From Marivirga harenae (GTDB lineage Bacteria; Bacteroidota; Bacteroidia; Cytophagales; Cyclobacteriaceae): a stretch of DNA of 64,000 nucleotides. The stretch covers positions 1,943,501 to 2,007,500 of the forward strand of contig NZ_CP130565.1 of assembly GCF_030534335.1 (NCBI RefSeq), given 5' to 3'. Shown one piece after another: positions 8,557-17,476 of this stretch. Position 1 is the first letter of the stretch; each line of letters begins with the position of its first letter. Made by a program: the position numbers and the translations under genes. The notes beneath the pieces were generated by a model. It was not told where the DNA came from. It saw only the letters and a list, made by a program, of their open reading frames with translations, and searched no databases.

Positions 8557-8964
8557 ATGGAAACATCCACAGACATACATATTGAAAGTGCCAGATTGCA
8601 AAAAGAAATTACAAGCTATTTGGGTTTAAATAGTAGTGAGTTGGTTTTTGAGTTTGGCTCTCAAGATGGGAAGGTTAAACTGGACTTAATAACGATCAAT
8701 CCTAGGCATAATCAATCCTTTTTGTTTCATTCGGAATCGGGTTATGATAAGTTGGAAGCCTTGAAAAAAATGACGGATTATGTAAAAAATTTCCGAGATA
8801 GGGAAAGTTCTTATACTATCCAGTGGATGACAAAGGATGATAAGCAATTACATACCTCTTACTTTAGAGCAAGCAATATTTTAGATAGTTTAGACAAACT
8901 TTACTACGGCAGAGATCGTAATACAATAACCGTTTTTAGTGTAGTTTTAAATCCGGTGTCATAA
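8557..8964 (+). CDS. Hypothetical cytoplasmic protein
   Basis: A soluble, charged 135-residue protein with no signal peptide or membrane segment and no motif I recognise. It has predicted mixed alpha/beta content, a central aromatic-rich segment (TIQWMTKDDKQLHTSYF) and a C-terminal hydrophobic strand. It has its own promoter and lies 17 bp upstream of the IscA-type gene, so the two are probably co-transcribed. A link to iron-sulfur maturation would be guilt by association only. Confidence 0.7.
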   Translation: METSTDIHIESARLQKEITSYLGLNSSELVFEFGSQDGKVKLDLITINPRHNQSFLFHSESGYDKLEALKKMTDYVKNFRDRESSYTIQWMTKDDKQLHTSYFRASNILDSLDKLYYGRDRNTITVFSVVLNPVS

Positions 8965-8981
8965 AATAAATAGTTAAAGTC

Positions 8982-9308
8982 ATGATTATTGTTACAGACA
9001 AAGCGAAAGACAGATTAGGAAAGATAAAAACTGAAGAAGGGCACAGTGAGACTAGCAATGTAAGAGTGTCAGTTAAGGGTGGAGGTTGCTCCGGCTTAAT
9101 GTACGACTTAAGTTTCGATGAGGAAATTAAAGATGGGGATGAAATTTTTGAAGATAAGGGTGTGAAGCTTTTAGTGGATAAAAAGAGCATGCTGTATCTT
9201 TTAGGTACCACCTTAGATTTTTCCGATGGCTTGAATGGGAACGGATTCCAATTCATCAACCCCAATGCAACTCGAACTTGCGGTTGTGGCGAAAGCTTTT
9301 CTATTTAG
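8982..9308 (+). CDS. IscA/SufA/ErpA-type iron-sulfur cluster carrier
   Basis: An A-type carrier that delivers Fe-S clusters to apo-proteins. The 108-residue protein has the three conserved cysteines: one in VKGGGCSGLMYDL near residue 36 and two in the C-terminal CGCGESF motif. The HesB/IscA domain spans nearly the whole protein. No other suf or isc genes are near. It follows the hypothetical gene at 8557 by 17 bp. Confidence 0.92.
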   Translation: MIIVTDKAKDRLGKIKTEEGHSETSNVRVSVKGGGCSGLMYDLSFDEEIKDGDEIFEDKGVKLLVDKKSMLYLLGTTLDFSDGLNGNGFQFINPNATRTCGCGESFSI

Positions 9309-9452
9309 ATAATTATTTTTGATGAAATCAAAATGTTAGGTAAACTACCAAGCGTGAAGAGAAATTGCCTTGGGCGGTGGCACACCAACCGTATGCTGAG
9401 CTAAATGAAATCAAAAGGTTTTCAAACTTTTCTTTAGTAAAGTCAGTAAAAC
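9309..9452. other. Intergenic stretch without a gene
   Basis: No open frame or RNA gene is supported here. A 12-bp direct repeat ATGAAATCAAAA occurs at 9322-9333 and 9405-9416 and encloses a more GC-rich 71-bp segment (9334-9404, with GCCTTGGGCGGTGG at about 9368). It could be a remnant of an insertion, but no transposase or terminal inverted repeat is seen. Confidence 0.3.
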
Positions 9453-9487
9453 AAACCCTTGATATTTGCGAATGTCAAGGGTTTTTT
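9453..9487 (+). terminator. Intrinsic terminator after the IscA-type gene
   Basis: A 10-bp stem AAACCCTTGA (9453-9462) with TCAAGGGTTT (9475-9484), a 12-nt loop and a T-run to 9487. It separates the preceding core genes from the cyanophycin-type module. Confidence 0.85.
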
Positions 9488-9576
9488 ATTTATTTGATAA
9501 AATGATTATTAAAAATCAGCCATATCAAATTTGCTTCATTTCCAATGAGGCTACTTGTAAAAGCCTAAATTTGTTA

Positions 9577-9608
9577 GGTTTACAGCCAATCTTCGATTGT
9601 TAATTTTG
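9577..9608 (+). promoter_or_regulatory. Copy A of the shared 32-bp cis-element
   Basis: Core TTTACAGCC-AATCTTCGA-TTGTTA lies 47 bp before the ATG of the secreted cyanophycinase-like gene. It matches 23 of 32 positions of copy C (27992-28023) and shows the same imperfect dyad (TTTACAG, 11 bp, TTGTTAA). It is the most divergent of the three copies. Confidence 0.6.
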
Positions 9609-9655
9609 GATTCCTAGTTCAATCAAATTACTTATTAACAATCAACTCAATATTT

Positions 9656-11674
9656 ATGATTCTTTCTTCAATATTTAGAAATCTCTGTACTGTATTTTTA
9701 TTTTTCTCTATACTTTCTTTACACGCGCAAGGTAAATTAATGCTTGTTGGTGGAGGAGGAGAAACTGATGGTGGATGGAGTGACACTCCCTATCAATGGA
9801 TGGTTGATAATGCTGTGAATAAAACAATTGGCATAATCAGTTATTCAGATGCTGATAATTGGTTGCCTGATTACTTTGTAGCGCTGGGAGCAGTTGAAGC
9901 AGTAAATATCAAAATCGACTCCAGAGAATTAGCCAATCAAGCAGGAATGTTGGATAGCCTTAATCAATATGATGCTTTGTTCTTTAAAGGTGGTGATCAA
10001 AGTCGGTACTATGATTATTATAAAAATACTGCTGTTCAAAATGCTATTGAAGATATTTATAATCGAGGCGGAGTAATTGGCGGTACTAGTGCTGGAATGG
10101 CTATTTTGTCAGGAGTATTGTTTACTGCTTCCAATGGATCCGCTTATCCTTACGATGCGCTAACAGATATTAACAGCCAATATATGACCTTGGAAGATGA
10201 TTTTCTTCACTTTTACCCCGATTATATTTTTGATACGCATTTTGTAGAAAGAGGGAGAACCTCAAGACTAATTGGGTTCTTGGCGAATTGGTACGAAAAT
10301 CATGGAGAATTGATTAAGGGGATTGGAATTGATGACAGAACAGCTTTTTGTATTGATGAAAATGGAAAGGGAATAGTATATGGTACTGGTGCAGCTTCTA
10401 TCTATCTTCCACAAGATTTTCAAATTCTCGATGGAAAAATTATCAATAGCAATGTGAAAGCAATACAAATAACACATGCTCACTCTTATGACTTAAATGA
10501 AGAGAGGATTTCTGAATGGGATTTAGCAAACCACAGTGAGCCTTCTGTGAATTTACCCTATTATCAGGTTTTTGCATCCTCTGAAACGATTTTGAACAGA
10601 AATAGAGATATGCTAGAAGAAGTAATCTCCACTACAATGTTAGAGGGTAAAATCCTTTTGATAAGTAAGGCTGCAAATTCTAAAGTTTCTTCTTACACAG
10701 AGTTTTTAGAAGAAAACTCCTCTTCTGAGGTAGTTTTCCTAGATATTTCTTCTTCTGAAGAACAAGAAGAACAAATTACTTTACGCAATAAGATTCGGGA
10801 AAGCAGTTTGGTGCTGTTTTTAGAACCGGGAGACATCAATTACTACTTGAATTTCGGCCCTACAGGAGAACTATTAAAATCTCATATGCTGAGAAATGAA
10901 ATCACAAATGTTTTTTTAGGCGATATTGCTAATCAGTTAGGAGTAAGTTACGCTGATAATATTTATCAAGATCCGTTCAATGCCTATTATGATGACTTAG
11001 AATTCAGCGATGGATTAGCGGTGCTTCCAGATTTCAATATTATTACAGAAGCATATGGCCTTGATGATAAGGATTATTATGAGAATATTTCTTCTGCTGT
11101 TGTTGACAGAGTCTTAAGTCAAGATTTGAAGTATGGAGTTTACTTAACCGGAAGTACTTATTTTTCTTATACTATTAATGATGAAAATCAAGCTATAATA
11201 AAAATGGATGGTGAATTGTCCTCGGTTTTAGTGGAAAATTCAGGAACACGCTTTGCCCAAACTGATCAAACAGTTTCAGGAAGTAGCAGTAGAATGCAAT
11301 ACGCATTTGATAGTTTAAACTATCGGATAACGAAAGCCACAGCCTATGAGATTGGTGAGGTTCAAGCTCGAGATCAGGAGGAATATCAGTTTGAAGAGGA
11401 AGAGGTTCTATCTAATATTGAATTAAGTGACAGAGGTATTTACCTGCTACAAAACCCTATTGGTGATAAACTAAAACTTTATAAGGAGTCTTCATATGAT
11501 TTTAATGTTAGTATTTTGTCAGTTGATGGTCGCTCCGTTTTTAATGGTGTTTTGAGAAATAATGGATTTAGCGAATTTAATGTGGGTTATTTACCCAATA
11601 CCCGATATATTCTTATTGTTGAAGATGCGCTTAGCCGAAATAAATATCTATTAAATATTGTAAAAACCAATTAA
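9656..11674 (+). CDS. T9SS-secreted cyanophycinase-family (peptidase S51) protein with a degenerate second S51-like domain
   Basis: Predicted extracellular enzyme that cleaves cyanophycin or another beta-aspartyl polymer. Residues 1-25 are a signal peptide. The first S51 domain (about 27-275) has the nucleophile elbow GGTSAGM with S145, GGDQ with Q115, the DTHFVERGRTSR block with H195 and R199/R201/R204, and GIGIDDRTA, where D227 replaces the glutamate (IDE) usual in cyanophycinases. Residues about 330-470 look like a second copy that has lost the serine elbow (VFLGDIANQ) and histidine (NIITEAYG). Residues about 595-672 form a type A type IX sorting domain. PepE-type dipeptidases use GWSAGS, so the match favours cyanophycinase. 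The D for E change makes activity a testable point. First gene of the module. Confidence 0.85.
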   Translation: MILSSIFRNLCTVFLFFSILSLHAQGKLMLVGGGGETDGGWSDTPYQWMVDNAVNKTIGIISYSDADNWLPDYFVALGAVEAVNIKIDSRELANQAGMLDSLNQYDALFFKGGDQSRYYDYYKNTAVQNAIEDIYNRGGVIGGTSAGMAILSGVLFTASNGSAYPYDALTDINSQYMTLEDDFLHFYPDYIFDTHFVERGRTSRLIGFLANWYENHGELIKGIGIDDRTAFCIDENGKGIVYGTGAASIYLPQDFQILDGKIINSNVKAIQITHAHSYDLNEERISEWDLANHSEPSVNLPYYQVFASSETILNRNRDMLEEVISTTMLEGKILLISKAANSKVSSYTEFLEENSSSEVVFLDISSSEEQEEQITLRNKIRESSLVLFLEPGDINYYLNFGPTGELLKSHMLRNEITNVFLGDIANQLGVSYADNIYQDPFNAYYDDLEFSDGLAVLPDFNIITEAYGLDDKDYYENISSAVVDRVLSQDLKYGVYLTGSTYFSYTINDENQAIIKMDGELSSVLVENSGTRFAQTDQTVSGSSSRMQYAFDSLNYRITKATAYEIGEVQARDQEEYQFEEEEVLSNIELSDRGIYLLQNPIGDKLKLYKESSYDFNVSILSVDGRSVFNGVLRNNGFSEFNVGYLPNTRYILIVEDALSRNKYLLNIVKTN

Positions 11675-11750
11675 TATAATTGCGTTTTACATATCATTTA
11701 ATTAATATTGAAATACTAATATGAAATTCATTCGAACATACATGTCAAGC

Positions 11751-11824
11751 AAGCCCATCCCGGTGCAAGCACGCAAATCATTAACCTTAATGAATTTGCA
11801 GCCTATATTTGATTGTTAGTTCAC
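11751..11824 (+). promoter_or_regulatory. Copy B of the shared cis-element, upstream of susC
   Basis: The main block (11793-11824, core TTTGCAGCC-TATATTTGA-TTGTTAG) is 28/32 identical to copy C. A second block, AAGCCCATCCC (11751-11761), recurs in copy C as AAGCCGATCCC at the same distance of 44 bp. TATATTTG inside the main block is an exact -7 box, so this may be promoter plus operator. The susC ATG is 88 bp downstream. Confidence 0.7.
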
Positions 11825-11911
11825 TCCAATTTTATTATTTCCTTAATTTATTAAGGCATATCTAAATTAACCTTTTAGGTTTTTCTTATATCATTATTTA
11901 ATGTTTTACTT

Positions 11912-14887
11912 ATGAGAACTTTTACTAAAGCACTCGTAGTTTTTCTTGCTACGTGTACGTTTGTATTTAATGTTACTGCCCAATCAATTCTTGTAAAAGG
12001 GACGATAACCTCTAGTGAAGATGGTTTGCCATTACCTGGAGTGAATGTCATGATAAAAGGGAGTGGGAATGGTACCACAACAAATGTTGAAGGTAATTTC
12101 CAACTTGAGGTCGACAAGGAGGCGACACTGATTTTTTCTTTCATCGGCATGAAAACAAAAGAGCTGGCTGTGAATGGCAGAAGTACCCTAGATGTGATTC
12201 TGGATTCTGATGTTTCTCAGCTATCTGAGGTAGTGGTAGTGGGGTACGGGTCAGTAGATCGGAAACTCCTGACAGGATCAGTGTCTCAAACCGAATCAAA
12301 AGAACTTTCCAATACTGTGAATCCAGATTTAAGTTCTGCTTTGCAAGGAAAAGTGGCGGGAGTTCAAATAAATCAGAACTCAGGTACACCAGGTGCCGCT
12401 CTATCCATTCAAGTGCGAGGCCAAAATAGTATTTCTGGAGGTACCCAACCACTATATGTAGTAGATGGTGTTCCGATCTCGTCAGGTAATTTTGGGCAAA
12501 TTGGATACGAAGGCCAAGGGATTAGTGCAATATCTGATTTAAACCCAAATGATATAGAGTCCATCTCGGTATTAAAGGATGCTTCTGCTTCTGCAATTTA
12601 CGGGGCAAGGGGTGCCAATGGAGTGGTTTTAATTACAACCAAAACTGGTGAAAGTGGCAAAACAAAATTTAATGTTGAGTCTTATTACGGCACACAAGAG
12701 ATTTATAAGAGATTGGATCTATTGGATGCAGGTCAATTTAAGCGATATGTAAACGATATTGCCGCAGACGAGGGCGCGGCCCCTCCTTACTCTGACGAGC
12801 AATTGAATGATAATTCAATCAATACAGATTGGCAAGATGCAGTTTTGAGAACAGCACCTATCCAAAATCACCAAATCAGTGCTTCAGGTGGGGGTGATAA
12901 GACTAAATTCTATGCGTCTGCTGCATTATTCGATCAGGAAGGTATTTTGATCGGAACAGACTACAGAAGATATAGTGGTAGATTAAACTTAGATCATAAG
13001 GTCAATGATAAGTTAAATATTGATACAAAACTCAATATTAGCTTCTCAGAAAATAATAGAGTTCCTGGTGATCAGACTATTAATGGTGTCCTACCAAATG
13101 CTATTTCAAAACCTCCGGTACATCCTATTTATGATGAAAACAATAATTATTTAGAGCAAGGGTTTTGGGACAATCCCGTTGCAAATGGAACAGAAACCGA
13201 TAATGTGGCGGAATCTTTTAGGACGCTTTTCAACATCGGTTGGGATTACAGATTCACGGATAATTTGAAATTCAGAAATCAGTGGGGAGTAGATTATTCT
13301 CATTTGATGGAAAGAAGATATGAACCGACTACCACAAGAAGAGGAGCTCAGAGTGGTGGGATTGGTATTAACGCTAATTCAAGGGTGACAAAAGTCATCC
13401 AAAATTCAACCCTCGAGTATAATAAATACATAAAAGATCAACATGATATCACTGCTTTGGTAGGGTCAAGTTTTGAATTGATCAATGATCGGTTTGATTT
13501 TATGCGTGCTAATAATTTCCCCTCTAATGATTTAAGATATATCGCTTCAGCTGGGAACATTGAAACTGCTAGCGCTAGTGGAAGTGAATATGCCATTAAT
13601 TCTTATTTCGGGCGCTTTATGTATGCTTTTGAGGATAAATACATAGTCACTTTAAATTTAAGAGCTGATGGAAGTTCCAATATAGCACCTGCAAATCGAT
13701 ACCAACTATTGCCGGGTATATCTTTAGGTTGGAGATTGATTGAAGAAGGGTTTATGCAAAGCCAGGGTATTTTCAGTGACTTTAAATTAAGATTAGGCTA
13801 CGGGAAATTGGGGAATGACAAAATTGGAAGAGGAAGATATCTGGCATTGTATGGTTCAGGAAATAATTATAATGCAAATCCAGGAATTATACCATCTCAG
13901 ATCCCAAATCCTAACTTGAAATGGGAAGTTACTACCAATTACAATGCAGGCATTGATATTGCATTTCTAGGCGGAAAAATAAATTTCACTACTGATGCTT
14001 ATTACAATATCACCACAGACTTGCTACAGTTTCGCCCTCTCCCAGGCTCTTCTGGATATGGTGGATATGATGAAAACATCGGGGAGATGGAAAACAAAGG
14101 TTTGGAATTTGCAGTAAATGCAAACCTTGTTTCAAATGAGGATTTTCAATGGTCGTTGAATGGAAATCTGTCTCTCAATAGAAATAGAATCCTATCACTT
14201 TATAACGGGCAACCGATCACCAATATAGGTAGAGGAAATAATGCCATAATTGAAGGTGAACCGCTTGGCGTTTTTTACATGTTTGAATCTTTGGGAGTAG
14301 ATCCATCTACCGGAGAATTACTGATGGAAGATGTTAATAATGATGGACGCATTACTGATGCAGATCGACAAATCGTGGCTGATCCAAACCCTGATTTTAT
14401 TGGAGGAATTAGTACTAATCTTAATTACAAAAATTTCGATTTGTCTATAGTAAGCCAATTCAGCTACGGTAATGATATATTTAACGGTACACGTCAGTAT
14501 ACTGAAAATATGACATTGGGTAGTAATGATAATCAGACCACTAGAATCATGAGGCGGTGGAGAGAACCTGGAGATATTACCAATGTCCCAAAGATAAACG
14601 GTAGATTTAATAATGAAATTACCTCTCACTACATTGAAGATGGCTCATTTTTTAGACTAAGAAACATCACCCTAGGCTATAATTTACCTGTAGATCTGAT
14701 TTCAAAGTATAAGCTGACTAAAGTTAGGGTATATGCTAGTGCACAGAATTTATTGACGCTAACATCTTATTCGGGTATGGATCCTGATGTTAATTACTCA
14801 GGTTCTGATGCAACTCGCAAGGGTACTGACTTTTTCACTTTCCCAGTACCGATAATGTATACAGCTGGAATAAATATTTCATTTTAA
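11912..14887 (+). CDS. SusC/RagA-family TonB-dependent outer-membrane transporter
   Basis: This 991-residue outer-membrane barrel imports oligomers with its SusD partner, powered by TonB. A signal peptide (1-24, ending VTAQ) is followed by a carboxypeptidase-regulatory-like domain (about 28-100), a SusC-type junction EVVVVGYG near residue 108, the plug with the conserved PLYVVDGVPI and ASAIYGARGANGVV segments, and a long beta barrel ending in an aromatic residue (INISF). It heads a run of four genes with 6-33 bp gaps. The leader holds a 16-nt palindrome at 11841-11856 and a small hairpin followed by T at 11869-11884 that might attenuate transcription. The context argues for a peptide-like polymer rather than glycan substrate. 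Confidence 0.93.
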   Translation: MRTFTKALVVFLATCTFVFNVTAQSILVKGTITSSEDGLPLPGVNVMIKGSGNGTTTNVEGNFQLEVDKEATLIFSFIGMKTKELAVNGRSTLDVILDSDVSQLSEVVVVGYGSVDRKLLTGSVSQTESKELSNTVNPDLSSALQGKVAGVQINQNSGTPGAALSIQVRGQNSISGGTQPLYVVDGVPISSGNFGQIGYEGQGISAISDLNPNDIESISVLKDASASAIYGARGANGVVLITTKTGESGKTKFNVESYYGTQEIYKRLDLLDAGQFKRYVNDIAADEGAAPPYSDEQLNDNSINTDWQDAVLRTAPIQNHQISASGGGDKTKFYASAALFDQEGILIGTDYRRYSGRLNLDHKVNDKLNIDTKLNISFSENNRVPGDQTINGVLPNAISKPPVHPIYDENNNYLEQGFWDNPVANGTETDNVAESFRTLFNIGWDYRFTDNLKFRNQWGVDYSHLMERRYEPTTTRRGAQSGGIGINANSRVTKVIQNSTLEYNKYIKDQHDITALVGSSFELINDRFDFMRANNFPSNDLRYIASAGNIETASASGSEYAINSYFGRFMYAFEDKYIVTLNLRADGSSNIAPANRYQLLPGISLGWRLIEEGFMQSQGIFSDFKLRLGYGKLGNDKIGRGRYLALYGSGNNYNANPGIIPSQIPNPNLKWEVTTNYNAGIDIAFLGGKINFTTDAYYNITTDLLQFRPLPGSSGYGGYDENIGEMENKGLEFAVNANLVSNEDFQWSLNGNLSLNRNRILSLYNGQPITNIGRGNNAIIEGEPLGVFYMFESLGVDPSTGELLMEDVNNDGRITDADRQIVADPNPDFIGGISTNLNYKNFDLSIVSQFSYGNDIFNGTRQYTENMTLGSNDNQTTRIMRRWREPGDITNVPKINGRFNNEITSHYIEDGSFFRLRNITLGYNLPVDLISKYKLTKVRVYASAQNLLTLTSYSGMDPDVNYSGSDATRKGTDFFTFPVPIMYTAGINISF

Positions 14888-14893
14888 AATTTT

Positions 14894-16243
14894 ATGAAGA
14901 TGAAAAACTTAAAAAACATATTCATTTACTCTTTTATCATTTCACTTCTTTCATGTGAGATTTTAGATGTAGAACCACCTTACGACAGGGTGTTGGCGGA
15001 AAATGCCATTTCTGATAAAAGAGGATTAGATGCGGCCATTAACGGGGTTTATGACGGAATGCAGAGCGGGGCAATTGTGCTGGATTATCTAGTCATTTCT
15101 GATTTAGCTGCTGATAATTTAGAAGCAGTAGGCTCAAAGATCGATTACATTACTATTAATAATAACGATCCCTTCAGCACCAATATATATGTGGAAGCGG
15201 TATGGAATGCCCACTATGATGTGATTAATAGAGCCAATAATATTTTGGATAATATCGGGTCTGTTGATGGAGTTTCTGAAGCTGAAGCTAACCGTGGAGA
15301 GGCTGAAATGCGAACTATCCGAGCTATTTGCTACTTTAATTTGGTCAGAATGTTTGGTGGGGTTCCACTTAGAGAGTCCGCTATAAACGGTGCTTCAGAA
15401 GAAGATATTTTTATCGGGAGAGCATCAGAAGCTGATACTTATCAATTTATTCAGGATGATCTAGAGATTTCGGAAGATTTATTGGAAGGAGCTGGAAGAG
15501 GTAATAGTGTAAGAGTTGATGAACCCACTGTAAAAGCATTATTAGCACGTCTGCATTTATATCAAGAAAATTGGGCGAATGCAGAAGCCTATGCAAAAAG
15601 TGTAATCGATGGTTTTGGGTATGAACTAGTAGAAGATTACACATCTATTTTTGATGAAGCTAATAGTAGTAACGAGATTATATTTCAGATTGATTTTCTT
15701 AATGATGATGATGTAAATACAATAGCTCGTTGGCTTTTGGCAGCAGGTAGATATGAAGCCGCGGCAACTGAAGATGTGTATGATCTTTACGAAAGTCAGG
15801 ATTTAAGAGCCTCAGCTTCAGTGGGGGATGCAGGCGGAGATTTTTTCTGTAATAAGTACACAGGATTACAAAATGATGTGGACAACCTAATTGTCACTCG
15901 CTTATCAGAAATGTATTTGATAGCTGCAGAAGCCATCAACGAGCAGGCCTATGATGCAAATTCCGATGCCTTCGATTTTTTAAATGAAGTAAGAGAAAGA
16001 GCTGGACTAAATGAAATAACTAACCTTGAAGCAACGGATCAAGCATCTTTAAGAGAGGCGATCGCTTTGGAACGAAGAAAAGAATTGGCATTTGAAGGCC
16101 ATAGATGGCATGATTTGGTCAGAACCCATCAAGCTCAAGCTGTTTTGGAAATCAGTAATCCCAATAAACTTTTATTCCCTATTCCCCAATCTGAAATAGA
16201 TACCAATAAACATCCAGAAATGGTTCAGAATGAAGATTACTAA
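14894..16243 (+). CDS. SusD/RagB-family surface lipoprotein
   Basis: Substrate-binding lid of the SusC transporter. The 449-residue protein begins with a lipoprotein signal peptide whose lipobox is SLLSC, followed by EILDVEPP. It contains the SusD-typical segments AEMRTIRAICYFNLVRMFGGVPL near residue 140 (given by position: TPR-like helices), VKALLARLHLY and the C-terminal EAIALERRKELAFEGHRW motif near residue 395. Start at 14894 is 6 bp after the susC stop. SusD proteins bind glycans or peptides; the ligand cannot be read from sequence. Confidence 0.93.
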   Translation: MKMKNLKNIFIYSFIISLLSCEILDVEPPYDRVLAENAISDKRGLDAAINGVYDGMQSGAIVLDYLVISDLAADNLEAVGSKIDYITINNNDPFSTNIYVEAVWNAHYDVINRANNILDNIGSVDGVSEAEANRGEAEMRTIRAICYFNLVRMFGGVPLRESAINGASEEDIFIGRASEADTYQFIQDDLEISEDLLEGAGRGNSVRVDEPTVKALLARLHLYQENWANAEAYAKSVIDGFGYELVEDYTSIFDEANSSNEIIFQIDFLNDDDVNTIARWLLAAGRYEAAATEDVYDLYESQDLRASASVGDAGGDFFCNKYTGLQNDVDNLIVTRLSEMYLIAAEAINEQAYDANSDAFDFLNEVRERAGLNEITNLEATDQASLREAIALERRKELAFEGHRWHDLVRTHQAQAVLEISNPNKLLFPIPQSEIDTNKHPEMVQNEDY

Positions 16244-16276
16244 ATCAATTTTTAAAAATCCTTAAACTAAATAATT

Positions 16277-17464
16277 ATGAAAAATTTATTAAAATATTCT
16301 AAATTATGGGCCTTGTTTATAGGGCTAAGTATTTTGTTTTTCACTTCTTGTGACGAGGGCGAAGAGGACGAACCAACCCCTGAGCCAACAGCCAGTTTTA
16401 CTTTTAGTCCTGATGCCCCGGAAGTAGGACAGGAAATTACTTTTACTAGTACTTCAGAAAATGCAACTTCATTCAGTTGGTCATTTGGTGATGGAGGAAC
16501 GGCTACAGGTGAAAATACCACTCATTCATATGAGTCCGCAGGTGAATTTACTGTTACTTTAGTTGCTTCGGGAGAAGGTGGAAATCTAACAGTGGAAGAA
16601 ACAGTTACTGTCGCAGAACCTGAACCACAGGCTGATCCTGTACAGGTCTATTTTGCAGACAATACTGGAGATGTGTTCACCATGCAGAAAATTTCAGGTT
16701 TAGGATTGGAAACTACTGTTGAAACTGCATTCGAAACTACAGGGTATACCATTCAAGTTTTTTATGATGAAAATAACGATAAAATCTACTACAGTGATGA
16801 TGATAATGGGCAGGTGGTACGAGTTAATCCTGACGGAAGTGGAGAAGAAATTGTGGCGGAAGGAATTGCAGGGCCAAGAGGATTAGCAGTTAATGATGAC
16901 GCAACAAAATTGTTTGTAGCTGATCGAGGAGCAGACGAAATTCTATCTTTTGACTTATCTACTGGAGAAAAAACAGTTTTGTATGATTCAGCTGATTTGG
17001 CAAATGCAATTGTAGATGCTGAATTCCAACCTGCTGCATTTTTACCGGAAGGTCTGACTTTCCATAACGGAGAATTGTTTTTCACATGTGTAGATTTTGA
17101 TGCAGAGACCTTATGGAAAGCGACAGCAGATGGCGCAAGCGTAAGTAGATTGTTAGATTATGGGGAGGCTGGATTTGGGTATGCAGTTATTGTCGATACT
17201 GAAAATGATGTTTTAATCTTTGATGATGCAGATACTAATAATTTACTAGCTGTAAATTATGATGGTTCCGGGATAGAGGAAGTGGTAGCTACAGATGACT
17301 ATACCTATGGTATCGGAATTGATTACGTTACTTCAAAAATCTACTGGTCAACAAGAGATGGCAGCGTAAAAAGAGCCAATAGAGATGGTTCGGAAGTGGA
17401 AACTTTAGTTTCAGCTGATGAGGGGAGAGTAAATAGAGGCTTAGTGATTGTGCCTACTAATTAA
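16277..17464 (+). CDS. PKD-domain lipoprotein with YWTD-like beta-propeller (first of two)
   Basis: A 395-residue lipoprotein with lipobox LFFTSC followed by the very acidic DEGEEDE, which resembles the lipoprotein export signal used in Bacteroidota for surface display. Residues about 38-115 are a PKD domain (SWSFGDGGTA, HSYESAGEFTVTL). From about 125 to the end a propeller of LDL-receptor YWTD-like repeats is seen (IYYSDDDNG, LFVADRGAD, IYWSTRDGSV). It lies 33 bp after SusD and 12 bp before a paralogue. A SusE/F-like binding role is inferred from position; no catalytic motif is seen. Confidence 0.8.
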   Translation: MKNLLKYSKLWALFIGLSILFFTSCDEGEEDEPTPEPTASFTFSPDAPEVGQEITFTSTSENATSFSWSFGDGGTATGENTTHSYESAGEFTVTLVASGEGGNLTVEETVTVAEPEPQADPVQVYFADNTGDVFTMQKISGLGLETTVETAFETTGYTIQVFYDENNDKIYYSDDDNGQVVRVNPDGSGEEIVAEGIAGPRGLAVNDDATKLFVADRGADEILSFDLSTGEKTVLYDSADLANAIVDAEFQPAAFLPEGLTFHNGELFFTCVDFDAETLWKATADGASVSRLLDYGEAGFGYAVIVDTENDVLIFDDADTNNLLAVNYDGSGIEEVVATDDYTYGIGIDYVTSKIYWSTRDGSVKRANRDGSEVETLVSADEGRVNRGLVIVPTN

Positions 17465-17476
17465 AATTTAATTTCT

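Noticed and set aside
9656-11674. Alpha-aspartyl dipeptidase (PepE) assignment for the S51 proteins
   Set aside because: PepE has a GWSAG-type elbow and lacks the D-x-H-F-x-x-R-x-R-x-x-R block. Both proteins here have GTSAG and that block, as in cyanophycinases.
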